From Chloroflexi bacterium TSY (lineage in GTDB: Bacteria; Chloroflexota; Anaerolineae; Caldilineales; Caldilineaceae), in contig JAHBNG010000101.1 in the NCBI GenBank assembly GCA_019217005.1, positions 1-55,993 on the forward strand: a stretch of 55,993 nucleotides of DNA, given 5' to 3'. Below are positions 1 to 9,010 of this stretch, piece by piece. The translations under genes and the position numbers were made by a program. The notes beneath the pieces were generated by a model. The model ran no database searches. It was not told where the DNA came from and saw only the letters and a program-made list of their open reading frames with translations. Each line of letters begins with the position of its first letter. Position 1 is the stretch's first letter.

Positions 1-210
1 CAACGTGCCATTTACGAAGGATTTGCCAAAATCGATGAACGGTGTCGGTTGTTGTTGACTTTGATCTTCCTAGATCCCGAAGAACCATCTTATGATGAGA
101 TCAGCGCTCGCCTGATGATACCCAAAGGCAGCATTGGTCCAACGCGTAACCGCTGTCTTCAAAAACTGCGCACTGCTTTAGAGTCCAGCGGATTTAGTCA
201 GACAAATTAA
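1..210 (+). CDS. RNA polymerase sigma-70 factor, region 4 (3' fragment, cut by window edge)
   Basis: The first reading frame is open from base 1 to a TAA at 208-210 (69 residues). It ends in a helix-turn-helix of sigma region 4 type: a segment like YDEISARLMIPKGSIGPTR followed by NRCLQKLR and a short tail. The 'xxP.GSIGPTR.RCL..LR' pattern is typical of sigma region 4 in ECF and related group factors, which contacts the -35 element. The N-terminal half lies outside the window, so group assignment is open. It is probably the first gene of the cassette continuing at 4591, 5647 and 9011; the 4.4 kb gap is mostly inserted mobile DNA. Recognition as sigma region 4 is firm; ECF assignment and operon membership are inferred. 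Confidence 0.8.
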   Translation, partial: QRAIYEGFAKIDERCRLLLTLIFLDPEEPSYDEISARLMIPKGSIGPTRNRCLQKLRTALESSGFSQTN

Positions 211-244
211 CACCTTTAGGCTCTGTAAAGACCATGAATGTGGC

Positions 245-319
245 GTGTGTATCACAAAGTGCGTAAATGGACGTCGCTCAGTCAGAGAACCAGTTGCATT
301 TACACACTTTGGTACACAC
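245..319. repeat. Palindromic repeat P1, copy 1
   Basis: An imperfect inverted repeat with arms GTGTGTATCACAAAGTGCG and its near complement ATTTACACACTTTGGTACAC around a short GC-containing loop. Related copies lie at 4343-4498 (itself interrupted) and 44391-44465, with a half copy near 54323. It sits between the sigma-factor stop and the first IS. It could fold in RNA and act as a terminator, but dispersal suggests a small non-autonomous element. Confidence 0.7.
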
Positions 320-338
320 TTCCTGAAAGTGTGTTTAA

Positions 339-1836
339 CTTTACTTTCTGGTAAAGGCTTGAGTGACAAAGGGCAAACCGAAAGGGGCGGAAAAAAGAAT
401 CCACCCTGAAAAAACGGGATAAAATGTAAAAATAGTGCTCGGCTAGTTTAAGCAGCGGCATTGAGGCGGCGATGAGCGAGAACGCCTTTAGGGAAATGGT
501 GTGAAACCGAGGCCTTTTTCCGAAAGTCAGGGTCGAGTTGGTCAGGAGTTGGAAAAAGAGCACTCGAGAGAACACGGCGCAGCCTGCCGGGAGTGGATTG
601 AGGCTCTCGATCCCAGTAGCCAGTCGGTATGGGAGGAAGAGAAGCGGCTAAATGGGAAAGAAGATTGCCAGCAGCAGCCCCAGTTCAGGTAAGCGGAAAC
701 AAGCCTCATCGGCATGAACAAATTGACGATGTAAGCCAATCATCTGCTTGGAAGCCAAGGGGGGGAGGTTCAACAGGCCAGCGTTCCAGGTAGACAAGAT
801 AAATGGTTTCAGGCTGCAAAGTCATAACGGTCGCCAAAACCAAAGGTGTGTTGTAGGCCGGATCCTGAATGACGTAAATCGAGTAGGTACGGTTGGCTGT
901 ATCCACCTTGGTTGTTCTGGGGACGAGATTGTGCCATGCTTGATAGCAAATCAGGCGACCACTATAGAGAAAGCGACCAGACGAGTCCGGAGTTGTAGCC
1001 TCGAGTCGCTTTCCCTTATAGCTGCGAGAGAGCGGTCGCACAATATCACCATATTCAGGTGGTCTGCCTTTTTCTTTGCGTTTGGGGAACTCATTGCGGC
1101 GCACTGTGCAGTTAATCGCTTCCCGCAGGACAAATCGGTCTATGCCGCTTTCTAGCATTTCTCTGATTGTAAACCCGGCATCGACCACCGCCACTTCGTC
1201 TGACTCCAGTGATTTCTTCGTCTCTTTCAGCAGCTTTTTCCGAAACTCACTTTCCTTTGTTCCAACCGTGCATCTCATGATTGCCTTGAGCAGTGGCACT
1301 CGCTTCCCGCCTATCTCCCCCGAGCTTATCATCACTCCAAAGATGAGCGCGGGCAATGCCCGACGAGCCGTTGAGTTATAGAGTCGGTTCACTTTCCCTT
1401 GCAGCTTCGGTCGCCAGAACCCTGTGATATCTATGCTTTTCACTCGGTACCCTTCTAACTTTTTTGCCTCCCATTCCCCTTTCCACTTCTTCTTGCCACG
1501 ACCCCAGCAGACTTGTGATATCCCATGATCCATATCGAAAGCTCCACCAGCTTCGCCGGAGCTCCTCATCTTCAAACCCGCTTTCTTTCAATGCGCTATG
1601 GATTGCTCCTCGACTTTTCAGAAACGACCCATTCAGCATTGCCCACATCAGACGCATTACATTTACGTTTGTTCCCATCGGCGTTACTTGCAATACATTC
1701 ATCAGTACTGCTATAGTTATTTCTGGCGCGGTTAGCATTCCTTCCTCCTTTTGGGTTCTCTACCTTTAGGATGAACTGCTAACCGCTTTTTGTCACATTT
1801 CTCACCTCATCTCTTTTCTTTTACCAGAAAGTAAAG
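339..1836 (-). mobile_element. IS-A copy 1 (IS4-superfamily insertion sequence)
   Basis: Bounded by perfect 17-bp terminal inverted repeats CTTTACTTTCTGGTAAA (339-355) and TTTACCAGAAAGTAAAG (1820-1836). The body is nearly identical to five more copies at 16519-26621. The transposase lies on the minus strand. No 5-bp target duplication is visible (TTTAA left, TTTTT right), so this copy may have recombined or lost flanking DNA. It separates the sigma-factor tail from the rest of the cassette. Confidence 0.9.
540..1738 (-). pseudogene. IS-A transposase, copy 1 (orfA + orfB, frameshifted)
   Basis: orfA (1738-1376, 120 aa) starts MLTAPEITIAVLMNVLQVTP and gives the N-terminal helical part. The catalytic part, in another frame, runs from about 1575 and contains the first Asp in SIDITGFWRP and the second in VVDAGF. 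In this copy a longer G run near 765-772 shifts the frame inside the third motif (YLERWPVE then out of frame), so the Y-x2-R-x3-E-x6-K signature of IS4-type transposases is broken. Homologous C-terminal sequence continues in a different frame to about 540. Inactive as read. Confidence 0.8.
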
Positions 1837-2017
1837 TTTTTTATAGTATCAGTAGATCCAAATTTCAGGTTTTGAGAGAGAATTCTGGCTAAACAGTTGA
1901 CATAAATACAAATTTGCCGGTCGATATCTAGTTTTTGCGTTAGATTTGGGGCAGGTTCAGAACAAGGGATGAGTTAGGTTTACAAAATTGAAATGGGCAC
2001 GTTAAAAAGAGAATAGG

Positions 2018-3676
2018 TTAAAGAGCCAGTTGCTGTTGAGGCTGAAGAATGGCATCAAGGGCGTCAGCCAAAGAAGGGACATAGGAATCGGTAGCCAGTT
2101 CTAAGGGTGAGTGACCGGAGCGTTTGCCACGTGAGAAGGTGCGATGATTCCAAAAGAGCTGTAAAAGAGCGGCCAACCAATCGGGCAAAGAGCGATGGAT
2201 TGCAAGAAAGGGCCTGAGCCAAGCATGAAAGGATTCAGCTAGAGAAGAAGCCCGATGGAAGCGATCCAGTGCATGCCAGAAGGCAAGAGCCATAGGCTCA
2301 GTAGATCCAAATTTGGCGTTTTTGGCGATTTTCAGTCGAGATTGCAGGGATTTTGGAGTCATTTATTCAGATTTCGGTTACAGAAAACAACCTATTTCAT
2401 ATCTGAAAATCGCCCAAATCTAACGCAAAAACTAGATATCGACCGGCAAATTTGTATTTATGTCAACTGTTTAGCCAGAATTCTCTCTCAAAACCTGAAA
2501 TTTGGATCTACTGAGGCTGCAATGAGGGAGGGAAAAGCTGTTCAATGGGAAGTTGATGGTCATGGCGATAAGTCCAGAGGTGTGTGATGAAGGCTTCGTA
2601 CTCAGGTGAGAGGTTCTGGCGGAGGGGAGCCAGCAATGTAGGTAGATTCTGCTGCAGTTGGGTGGCAAAGTGTGCAATTTCATCGCGGTTCATCTCCATC
2701 ATAAGTTGGGTGGCAGCCAGAATGGTTTGTTGCGCGGCATCTGTGTTGACAAGCTGCCCGGTCGGTGAAATCGGCTCCAGTGCCTGACGGACCGTTCGGA
2801 GAAGCCATGTCCAGTTCTCGTGCAAGTCAACTGCTGTCAGCACCGTTTGGTCGGCAACCTCGAGAGTCACTGTGCATTTGCGTGGTCGCCCAGGGCGACG
2901 TGCAGGAGCAGTCTGCTCGTCCAACACTTGCCAAGCTACGTCACGGTCGGTCATGGCCTGGTCCATTTCTCTCTCCAGACGTTGGGTGATTTTGGTGCCA
3001 TTCTGCATTTGGTGAAAGAGGTCATAGGAGTGTGGCGCATTCATCCCCACTGCCTTGGCTCCTGCCTGAATGCCCAAAGCCCCATCGGTCACCAAGTCAT
3101 CAAAGGTGATGCCTCGCTCGAGCAATTCGAGAAACTTCAACCCCCATGTTGTTTCATCTCGGGCATCGGCTGCTGAGATATTCAACAGCGCAAACGATGC
3201 TCCGTCCACCACCGTCAGGCACGGTTGGTCGCCACAGAAAATTTCATCCGCTTCCCCCCAACACCGGCAGCGTCGGCACCATGCTCTCATTGTACGCCGA
3301 TGCCAGTTCTCCAACTTCCGCCAGCGTCCCTTGGATGAATCCCACCGACCGCTCCACACCTAGCAGCAACCCCAACCCCCTTTGGATATCTCGTACGCTT
3401 CCTCGCAGCATCGGCAACACCGTTATGGTTCGTCGGATGAACGTCTCATCCACTTCGATCACATGGCTTTTCGGCTGCGGTCCTGGACTCACTGGCGACA
3501 AGATCGCTTTCAGCGCCGCTTCACCGCTCTCTCAACTTATAGAGCCACGTTCGAGACACATTGTACGCCGTTGACAGTTCGCTCACTCTCCCCCACTCTC
3601 GATTCGGGTTGAGCATTTCCAACGCAAGATCGATTCGGGTTGACAATGATAGGGGGTCTGTTCGATACTCTGACAT
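2018..3676 (-). pseudogene. IS-X DDE transposase (frameshifted and interrupted by a MITE)
   Basis: Reading from ATG at 3676: MSEYRTDPLSLSTRI with a helix-turn-helix (VSELSTAYNVSRTWLYKL), then a frameshift near 3520, a segment MSPVSPGPQPKSHVIEVDET, another frameshift near 3255, and a long catalytic stretch (TVVDGASF, LVTDGALG) to about 2514. There an M1 element interrupts it. The C-terminus resumes beyond M1 (EPMALAFWHALDRFHRASS, then LAESFHAWLRPFL) and stops at 2018. The two Asp motifs and the Glu in SLAESFHAWLRP are plausible DDE residues. Non-functional as read. Confidence 0.75.
2299..2513 (+). repeat. MITE M1, inner copy inside the IS-X transposase
   Basis: Complete 215-bp M1 with both terminal repeats, flanked by the 5-bp duplication AGGCT (2294-2298 and 2514-2518). 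It interrupts the 3' part of the IS-X transposase gene, while IS-X itself sits inside another M1: the same element is both host and guest in one nest. Confidence 0.92.
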
Positions 3677-3854
3677 TTAGAGGCTCCTTTTTGGCTATTT
3701 TGGTCTGAACACCCTTATTTTGCCTGAACAGGAGCCTCTTTCTCTAACCTATTCTCTTGTTAACGTACTCTCTTCTTTGTCAACCTATTTCTGAACCAGC
3801 CCTAGATTTGGGCGATTTTCAGATATGAAATAGGTTGTTTTCTGTAACCGAAAT

Positions 3855-4009
3855 GGGGTGGTTCAGAATTAGGTTTACACTTTTGATACATAGATAAAAA
3901 TCTATATGAGGTCATTTTCTGCCTGAGCATGGCTCAAAGTAGAAAATATAAACATCTTTTCTCTTTGCAAAAATGTAAACCTAATTGTCCGCCTAAAATG
4001 AACCACCCC
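3855..4009 (+). repeat. MITE M2, copy 1 (155 bp)
   Basis: Ends GGGGTGGTTCA / TGAACCACCCC, flanked by the 8-bp duplication ACCGAAAT (3847-3854, 4010-4017) which is single in intact M1. A second copy of the same length lies at 30827-30981. The subterminal sequence GAATTAGGTTTACA also occurs near the IS-X ends, which suggests IS-X-type transposase moved it. No coding capacity. Confidence 0.9.
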
Positions 4010-4342
4010 ACCGAAATCTGAATAAATGACTCCAAAATCCCTGCAATCTCGACTGAAAATAGCCAAAAACGCCAAATTTGGATCTACTGAGTATAGGAAA
4101 GTATAAAAATCAGCAGCGAGACAAGGCCCGATTCCAGCTGTTCACGGAGTGGTCGTTTCGACCTGGCTGACGGCTGATAGCTGAAAGCTTTCTTGGTCAG
4201 AGAAGTTGGAACACATTCATAATCTTCACAACCGCAGTTGGTACAATTGCGAATGGATGTATTTTTTGTTGTGGCAGTTGCCACATATGTACTATACAAT
4301 CAAACGGGTGAGGTACGAGTTGTTGTACCAAGGAATCAACAG

Positions 4343-4498
4343 TGTGTCCCAAAGTGTGTAAAGGAAGACCACTTAGAATCTATCCGAAAAGTGGTTGTGA
4401 GTCCATCCAACTTCTCGAGTGAGAATGGACCATCACAGAGCTTTTCGGATAAGCACTTAGTCAGAGAGATTGCTTTATTTACACACTTTGTGGTATAC
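4343..4498. repeat. Palindromic repeat P1, copy 2, with P2 nested inside
   Basis: Outer arms GTGTGTCCCAAAGTGTG (4343-) and TTTACACACTTTGTGG (to 4498) match P1. Between them (about 4377-4453) lies a P2 element with ends CTATCCGAAAAGTGGTTGTG and CTTTTCGGATAAGC, next to duplicated CACTTAG. The rest of 4095-4590 has no convincing gene; the upstream sequence of the next CDS, including any promoter, should lie here. Confidence 0.65.
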
Positions 4499-4590
4499 GC
4501 TCAGGAATTGGAATAAGATAACACGCCTTCGTTTCATCCTAGAATGACACGTTCAATTTATTTCATGTTCATTCCCAAAGAAGGTTCGGT

Positions 4591-5289
4591 ATGAGTGAGT
4601 TAACTATTGATCGACTTTTTGAATACGTTTTTGATGACGTAGCGCTAACCGCAGATGAACAATCTCTGCTTGCTCGTGATCATGCCCTTCGAGGTGAGTT
4701 GGCACAGATTCGTGGCTTGGCCTCGGAATTGGCAATTGCGCGTGCTAGTCTTCCTCGCACTGAGATAATCGAGCGTTATACAGATCTGTTTCAGCATGTG
4801 ACACATAGTGTCAAGGAGACAGAGCCCCCCGTTCACGAATCGATTGATCTTGTTGGACGCGTTCGTCGGGGAATGTCAAATCTATTATCAAGTTTGCAAG
4901 CCCAACTAACTTTAGATAGTCGACAAGGATTGGCTTTGGCTGGTGTTCGTAGTACAGCCGCCAGTAGTTACAGGCTGCTCTACACGACACCGGAAGCTGA
5001 TATAGAACTCCTTGTTGATACCTCTGGAAACGGGAGACGACTGACTGGAGAGCTTTTACCTTTACAAGAGAATGCTATTTCTATCCTTCCCGCACTTCTT
5101 CATTTGTCATCCATAGATGATAGTGACAATGCAAGTTCCGATTCGCTTAATGACACACTCGTGACACAAACGACGACTGACGCAAATGGACGATTTCGTC
5201 TGACTGGGATCAAACCAGGTAACTATAGTCTTGTCCTAACTCCGCCAGAAGGAGATCTAATCGAAATCGAACCATTGGAGATTACATAA
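4591..5289 (+). CDS. Unknown protein with C-terminal carboxypeptidase-regulatory/Cna-B-like domain; possible sigma partner
   Basis: 232 aa, ATG preceded by AAGAAGG. The N-terminal about 90 residues are acidic and helical (MSELTIDRLFEYVFDDVALT onwards) with repeated Leu/Ala, like a soluble helical regulatory domain. A linker follows, and residues about 190-232 read TTTDANGRFRLTGIKPGNYS then LVLTPPEGD, the classic signature of prealbumin-like/carboxypeptidase-regulatory or Cna-B-type folds. No transmembrane segment and no zinc-binding HxxxCxxC are seen. Its position between a sigma factor and a CHAT protease invites the guess that it is a sigma-binding protein or protease substrate, but nothing in its sequence proves that. 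The C-terminal fold is fairly sure, the role is inference. Confidence 0.75.
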   Translation: MSELTIDRLFEYVFDDVALTADEQSLLARDHALRGELAQIRGLASELAIARASLPRTEIIERYTDLFQHVTHSVKETEPPVHESIDLVGRVRRGMSNLLSSLQAQLTLDSRQGLALAGVRSTAASSYRLLYTTPEADIELLVDTSGNGRRLTGELLPLQENAISILPALLHLSSIDDSDNASSDSLNDTLVTQTTTDANGRFRLTGIKPGNYSLVLTPPEGDLIEIEPLEIT

Positions 5290-5311
5290 CGATTGTCCCC
5301 GATATCTTAGC

Positions 5312-5389
5312 GTTTATCCGAAAAGTTCTGTGACGATGCAGTCTGACCCGCTTCGCGGGTCAGACTCACAACCACTTTTCGAATAGGTT
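5312..5389. repeat. Palindromic repeat P2, copy with strong inner hairpin
   Basis: Ends TTATCCGAAAAGTTCTGTG and CACAACCACTTTTCGAATAGG. The centre is a GC-rich perfect hairpin, GTCTGACCCG / CGGGTCAGAC with loop CTTCG. It sits 20 bp behind the stop at 5289, so it could terminate or attenuate transcription between this gene and the CHAT gene. Related copies are at about 4377 and 54364. Confidence 0.7.
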
Positions 5390-5440
5390 TTAGGCTTTTC
5401 CAACAATTAATATCCCTAATTTGATCTGGAAAAGCTCAAG

Positions 5441-5492
5441 CCATTCCAGAGAAATCGACTTGACAAATTAAGGATTTATTTCTCTGGAATGG
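5441..5492. repeat. 15-bp-arm inverted repeat
   Basis: CCATTCCAGAGAAAT (5441-5455) and ATTTCTCTGGAATGG (5478-5492) are exact complements around a 22-bp loop. Directly followed by P3. Function unknown. Confidence 0.7.
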
Positions 5493-5496
5493 CCCA

Positions 5497-5616
5497 AGAG
5501 CGTGTTTTAAAAGTCATTCTGAGTGGAGGAACGGAGCAAAGAATCTTCTTTTTGCACTTGGAACGGTGGATTCTTCGTCCCAAACCCTCCTCAGAATGAC
5601 TTTTAAAACACGCTCT
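5497..5616. repeat. Palindromic repeat P3, copy 1
   Basis: Perfect arms of about 27 bp beginning AGAGCGTGTTTTAAAAGTC and ending with the complement at 5616, enclosing about 65 bp with GAATCTTC/GAAGAATC similarity. A degraded copy occurs at 45527-45597, also just upstream of a gene. MITE-like. It occupies the leader of the CHAT gene. Confidence 0.8.
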
Positions 5617-5646
5617 TAGGCATAGAAACAGGATGAGGATGGAGTT

Positions 5647-8600
5647 GTGGGTGAACCACTCAGTCCAGAACAACTCGACCACATCAGTCAACTAAGCGTC
5701 ACTGACGCCTTAGTACAGCTAACGAACATAGCAGATGTGGAGCCATTAACGATCGTGCGCTACCTGGCTGATTGCGCACTTGAACAAGCTGAAGCCGCTC
5801 CCGATCAGGCAGCACATTGGCTCAGGATAGGCAGTGCCTACCTTGAATCTAAACAACAATGTCCTGCCCATGAAGAGAGCAATGTTGCAAACGAAAAAAC
5901 CTGTCAAGCAGTTGAAGCACAAATCCTCTACGCAACGGCACGCTTGTATGTTCAAGCAGGTGAACTTGGACGCGCTGAACTCACTCTGCGCAATGCACGC
6001 AAGATCTGGGAGGAGATTTCCGATCTGCCGTCTCTGACTCGTAGTACCCTTGGTCTCACGCAGATCCTTGCAATGCAGGGTCGCTACGCTGAAGCGGAAA
6101 AAGAGATACAAAGTGCTATTCAGACCTATCTCTCCTTTCCCCAAGAAACTGATACCCGCTTGGCACTTGCGGATGCTTATCACAATTTAGCGACACTCCT
6201 ACGTTTTCAGGAGCGTCACGCGGAATCTCTGACCCTATATGCACAAGCACAGGAATTGTTCGAGCTGATTCTGAATGAGACAGATACCACAGAGACAGAG
6301 TTTTTGCGTGCCCTTCAAAATGATCTGGCTCATATTGGACTCAATAGTGCCCATGCGCATATGTATCTGGATAGCCCGCAACGGGCCGAAGACACTCTTG
6401 AAAAGGCAATGGAGTTGTTTACCCAGATTGGCGACAACCTGAACCGCGGTCGAGCATCGACAAATCTAGGCAGTCTTTATCTCCGTACAGGTCAATATGC
6501 TTTGGCCTTGAAACAATTCGATTCGGCAAGCGTAGACTTGATGCTTGATCATGATTCCAATGGCAATACCGACCTGGAAAGGTTACATCAGGCTGATATG
6601 CTGCTGCTTGATCAAGCAATTGGGTATATCGCACTGAATCTACTCACCGAAGCATCCGTCGCGTTGACGCGTTGCGAAGAATTGTTCCGGCAGGCCGATA
6701 TGCCTTATGAGCTTGGACAGTGTTTGTATACAACGGGGCTTTTCTATATCCATAGTGGAGACCATGCCGCCTCCCATGCGGCATTATCTGAGGCCCAAGA
6801 GCTCTTTGCGCGGCTCGATAACCGATATTGGCTGAACCGCACGAGATTAGCACTTGCTGGTTGGGCCTACCGATACGGTGAATTGGAACAAGCAAAGAGT
6901 TGGACGCAACAGCTAATCGAAGATCTTAGCTCAGAGCAAGTAGAGTTGCCCATCTCCTCCGAACAATCCACAACTGAATCGACGGCTACTCTGAATAAGG
7001 CTGCCCCCCTCGTTGCAGATATAGGTATGCGAATCGAAATCTATTTACTTTGGATGCGTATTTGCTTAGGGGAAGATAAGATTGTCGCTGCCCGTGAAGC
7101 TGTTGCAACTGTTGCGTGTTTAATCCAGCCAACGGACTCCGATGGTTCTACCTCTTCTCTTCCACATCTCCAACTTCGGTTGGCATATGCGTTTGGTCAG
7201 ATCGAATGTTTTGCTGGTAACTGGTCGGATGCGTTGAGTTATCTCTCCGATGCGGTTGATCTGATGGAGAATCAGCGTGCGACCTTCCCTCTTGAAGAAA
7301 TTCGCGCAGCCTATTTGGATGACAAATCTTCAATCTATAGTGATTTCGTCTTTGCACTTCTTGCACAATCGGGTGGCGCTCCAAACACAGTGGCACAAAT
7401 ATTCGAAGTCATCGAGCGTAGTCGTTCACGCGCTTTACTCGAACGCCTCTCGACAACCATTGATGAGATTGAGACGCTAGATACCCCATTGCCCGAATCT
7501 GTTCCTGACCCATCGACTGAGACGCTTGACAACGCTCCAGAAGTGCTCTCAGACTCAACGCACCAAACAATATCCACACAGCGCGCAACTGCCCGCCAAC
7601 AGTTACATTGGCTGTACGGTCGCCTCCTTGGTGAAAACGGGGGACAATTTCTAGATGCCAACTTGATGCAACAGATCCAACGACAAGAGATCAGCTGGGT
7701 CGTTTGGAGATGCAGTCTTCCCCTTTTCTCGATCAGGCACAACCCGTCACGCTTGCAACATTCCAAGAGACTTTACAAGAAGGCGAACAAGCATTGGTCT
7801 ACTTTATCGCCGAATCTGATTTGTCGTGTTGGACCAATCCTGTTTCCCACACGTTGACGTCAGATTCATTGGTGTCAGATTTTCCAACGTCAGATATTGT
7901 GCTCGACAAGAAAACTTCCTTTGACGGTAGGGCGGGCGAAGTGATGGCGTTTCTGGTTGACCGACAAAACGTACAGCTATTTCGTGGATTATGTGGTGTA
8001 GTCGAACTCACACAGTTGCAAGAGGAATTGCGGTTTCAATTGGGACGAGCAGAGCTGGGCATCGACTATCTTGAACGTCATGAAACACGTCTGATTAAAT
8101 CACTTCATCAAGTACTAAATCAACTGTATGGCCGATTGATCGCATCGCTGGAATCAGCATTGACCTGTGAGCGACTCCTCGTTGTCCCCGCAGGCATTCT
8201 GCACACCCTTCCGCTACATGCTTTGTGGAACGGTGAACAGTATTTAGTGGAGCAATATGAAATTGTCTATGCACCGAGTGCAAGTATCGCCATCCATTGT
8301 CGTCGTCAACAGAATGACACTGGTCGTGTCGAGAACGATGACTTAAACAAAAATAGGGATGCGCCGCAAAGACAGGTCAAGGAGGGTTCAATGCTCAGCC
8401 AACAAACATGGGCTGGTCTGGCTTTGGCCGACCCTGCAATTCCCCAAGCAATTCACGAAATCAAAACGAGCGCACGATTCTGGGAGAATTCTACTCTATA
8501 TCTTGATCAACACGCCGACAAGCATGGGCTTCAACAGGCTGCACGTGCAGATATCCTCCACCTCGCGACCCATGGGTTGTTTCGGCCAGATAATCCCTTT

Positions 8601-8969
8601 TTCTCATCGCTGAAACTGGCTGACGGATGGATCGATGTGCGCGAGATCTATCGCTTGCCACTTGAGGCTTCGCTTGTCATCTTAAGCGCTTGTGAAAGTG
8701 GCGCTGGACGCGTTCGTGGTTGTGACGAGGTGATCGGGTTGGCCCGCGGCTTTCTGGGAGCCGGCGCACAAACTTTGCTAGCGAGTTTGTGGAATGTGCA
8801 TGATGCCAGCGTTGCGATTCTAATGGAACGCTTTTATCAGTCGCTTACGACATCAGATACTTCATTGGCTGCACCCGCCGCAGCTTTGCGGACAGCGCAA
8901 ATTACAGCAATTCGTGAAAAGCAGCATCCTTACTTTTGGGCCCCATTTTATGTGGTGGGTCGAAGTTAA
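5647..8969 (+). CDS. TPR-CHAT domain protein (caspase-like cysteine protease), one frameshift near 7690
   Basis: GTG start (MGEPLSPEQLDHISQL). The first part (5647 to about 7690) is a chain of tetratricopeptide repeats, for example ARLYVQAGELGRAELTLRNA, ADAYHNLATLLRFQERHAES and STNLGSLYLRTGQYALALKQ. The second part, in another frame (open from about 7692 to 8969), is a full CHAT domain: catalytic His in LHLATHGLF (codon 8571) and Cys in LSACESGAGR (codon 8691), ending AALRTAQ then HPYFWAPFYVVG. CHAT proteases belong to the caspase/separase clan and are often fused to TPRs that sense a partner. The frames join if one base is added near CAAGAGATCAG (7683-7693), reading ...DQLGRLEMQSSPF. That would be one protein of about 1107 aa. 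The break may be a mutation, a sequencing indel or, less likely, programmed. It is 42 bp upstream of the protease gene. Confidence 0.85.
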
Positions 8970-9010
8970 GGACTATGATTGACTCATCTATTATTTGAGA
9001 GATTGGAATA

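Larger units (their letters stand above)
1949..3802 (-). mobile_element. IS-X, insertion sequence with 8-bp target duplication (contains an M1 MITE)
   Basis: Ends are GGGCAGGTTCAGAA (left) and GGGCTGGTTCAGAA (right, read inward), followed by a longer imperfect inverted similarity (left AAAAAGAGAATAGGTTA, right AACAAGAGAATAGGTTA). The 8-bp sequence TAGATTTG flanks both sides (1941-1948, 3803-3810) and is single in intact M1 copies. Without the internal M1 and its duplication (220 bp) the element is about 1634 bp. Family not assigned; 8-bp duplications and GGG ends occur in several DDE families (ISL3, ISKra4, IS256). M2 shares its ends and duplication length, so M2 looks like a non-autonomous derivative. 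Confidence 0.85.
1850..4089 (-). repeat. MITE M1, outer copy, interrupted by IS-X and MITE M2
   Basis: M1 is a 215-bp element with terminal inverted repeats CAGTAGATCCAAATTT / AAATTTGGATCTACTG; intact copies lie at 2299, 10010 and 49256. Here the left part is 1850-1948 and the right part 3803-4089. The two outer ends are flanked by the same 5-bp duplication AGTAT (1845-1849 and 4090-4094), proving they belong to one insertion split later. IS-X entered after base 1948 (8-bp duplication TAGATTTG) and M2 at 3855 (8-bp duplication ACCGAAAT). M1 encodes nothing. Confidence 0.9.

Noticed and set aside
748..1769. Plus-strand open frames across IS-A copies (also at 16935, 21245, 25548 and others)
   Set aside because: They are shadows of the minus-strand transposase; the minus strand carries the DDE motifs and the ribosome site.
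4084..4299. Minus-strand open frame with CTNCGCEDYEC as a zinc-binding protein
   Set aside because: It overlaps the MITE end at its 3' side, has no ribosome site, and lies in a repeat-rich leader.
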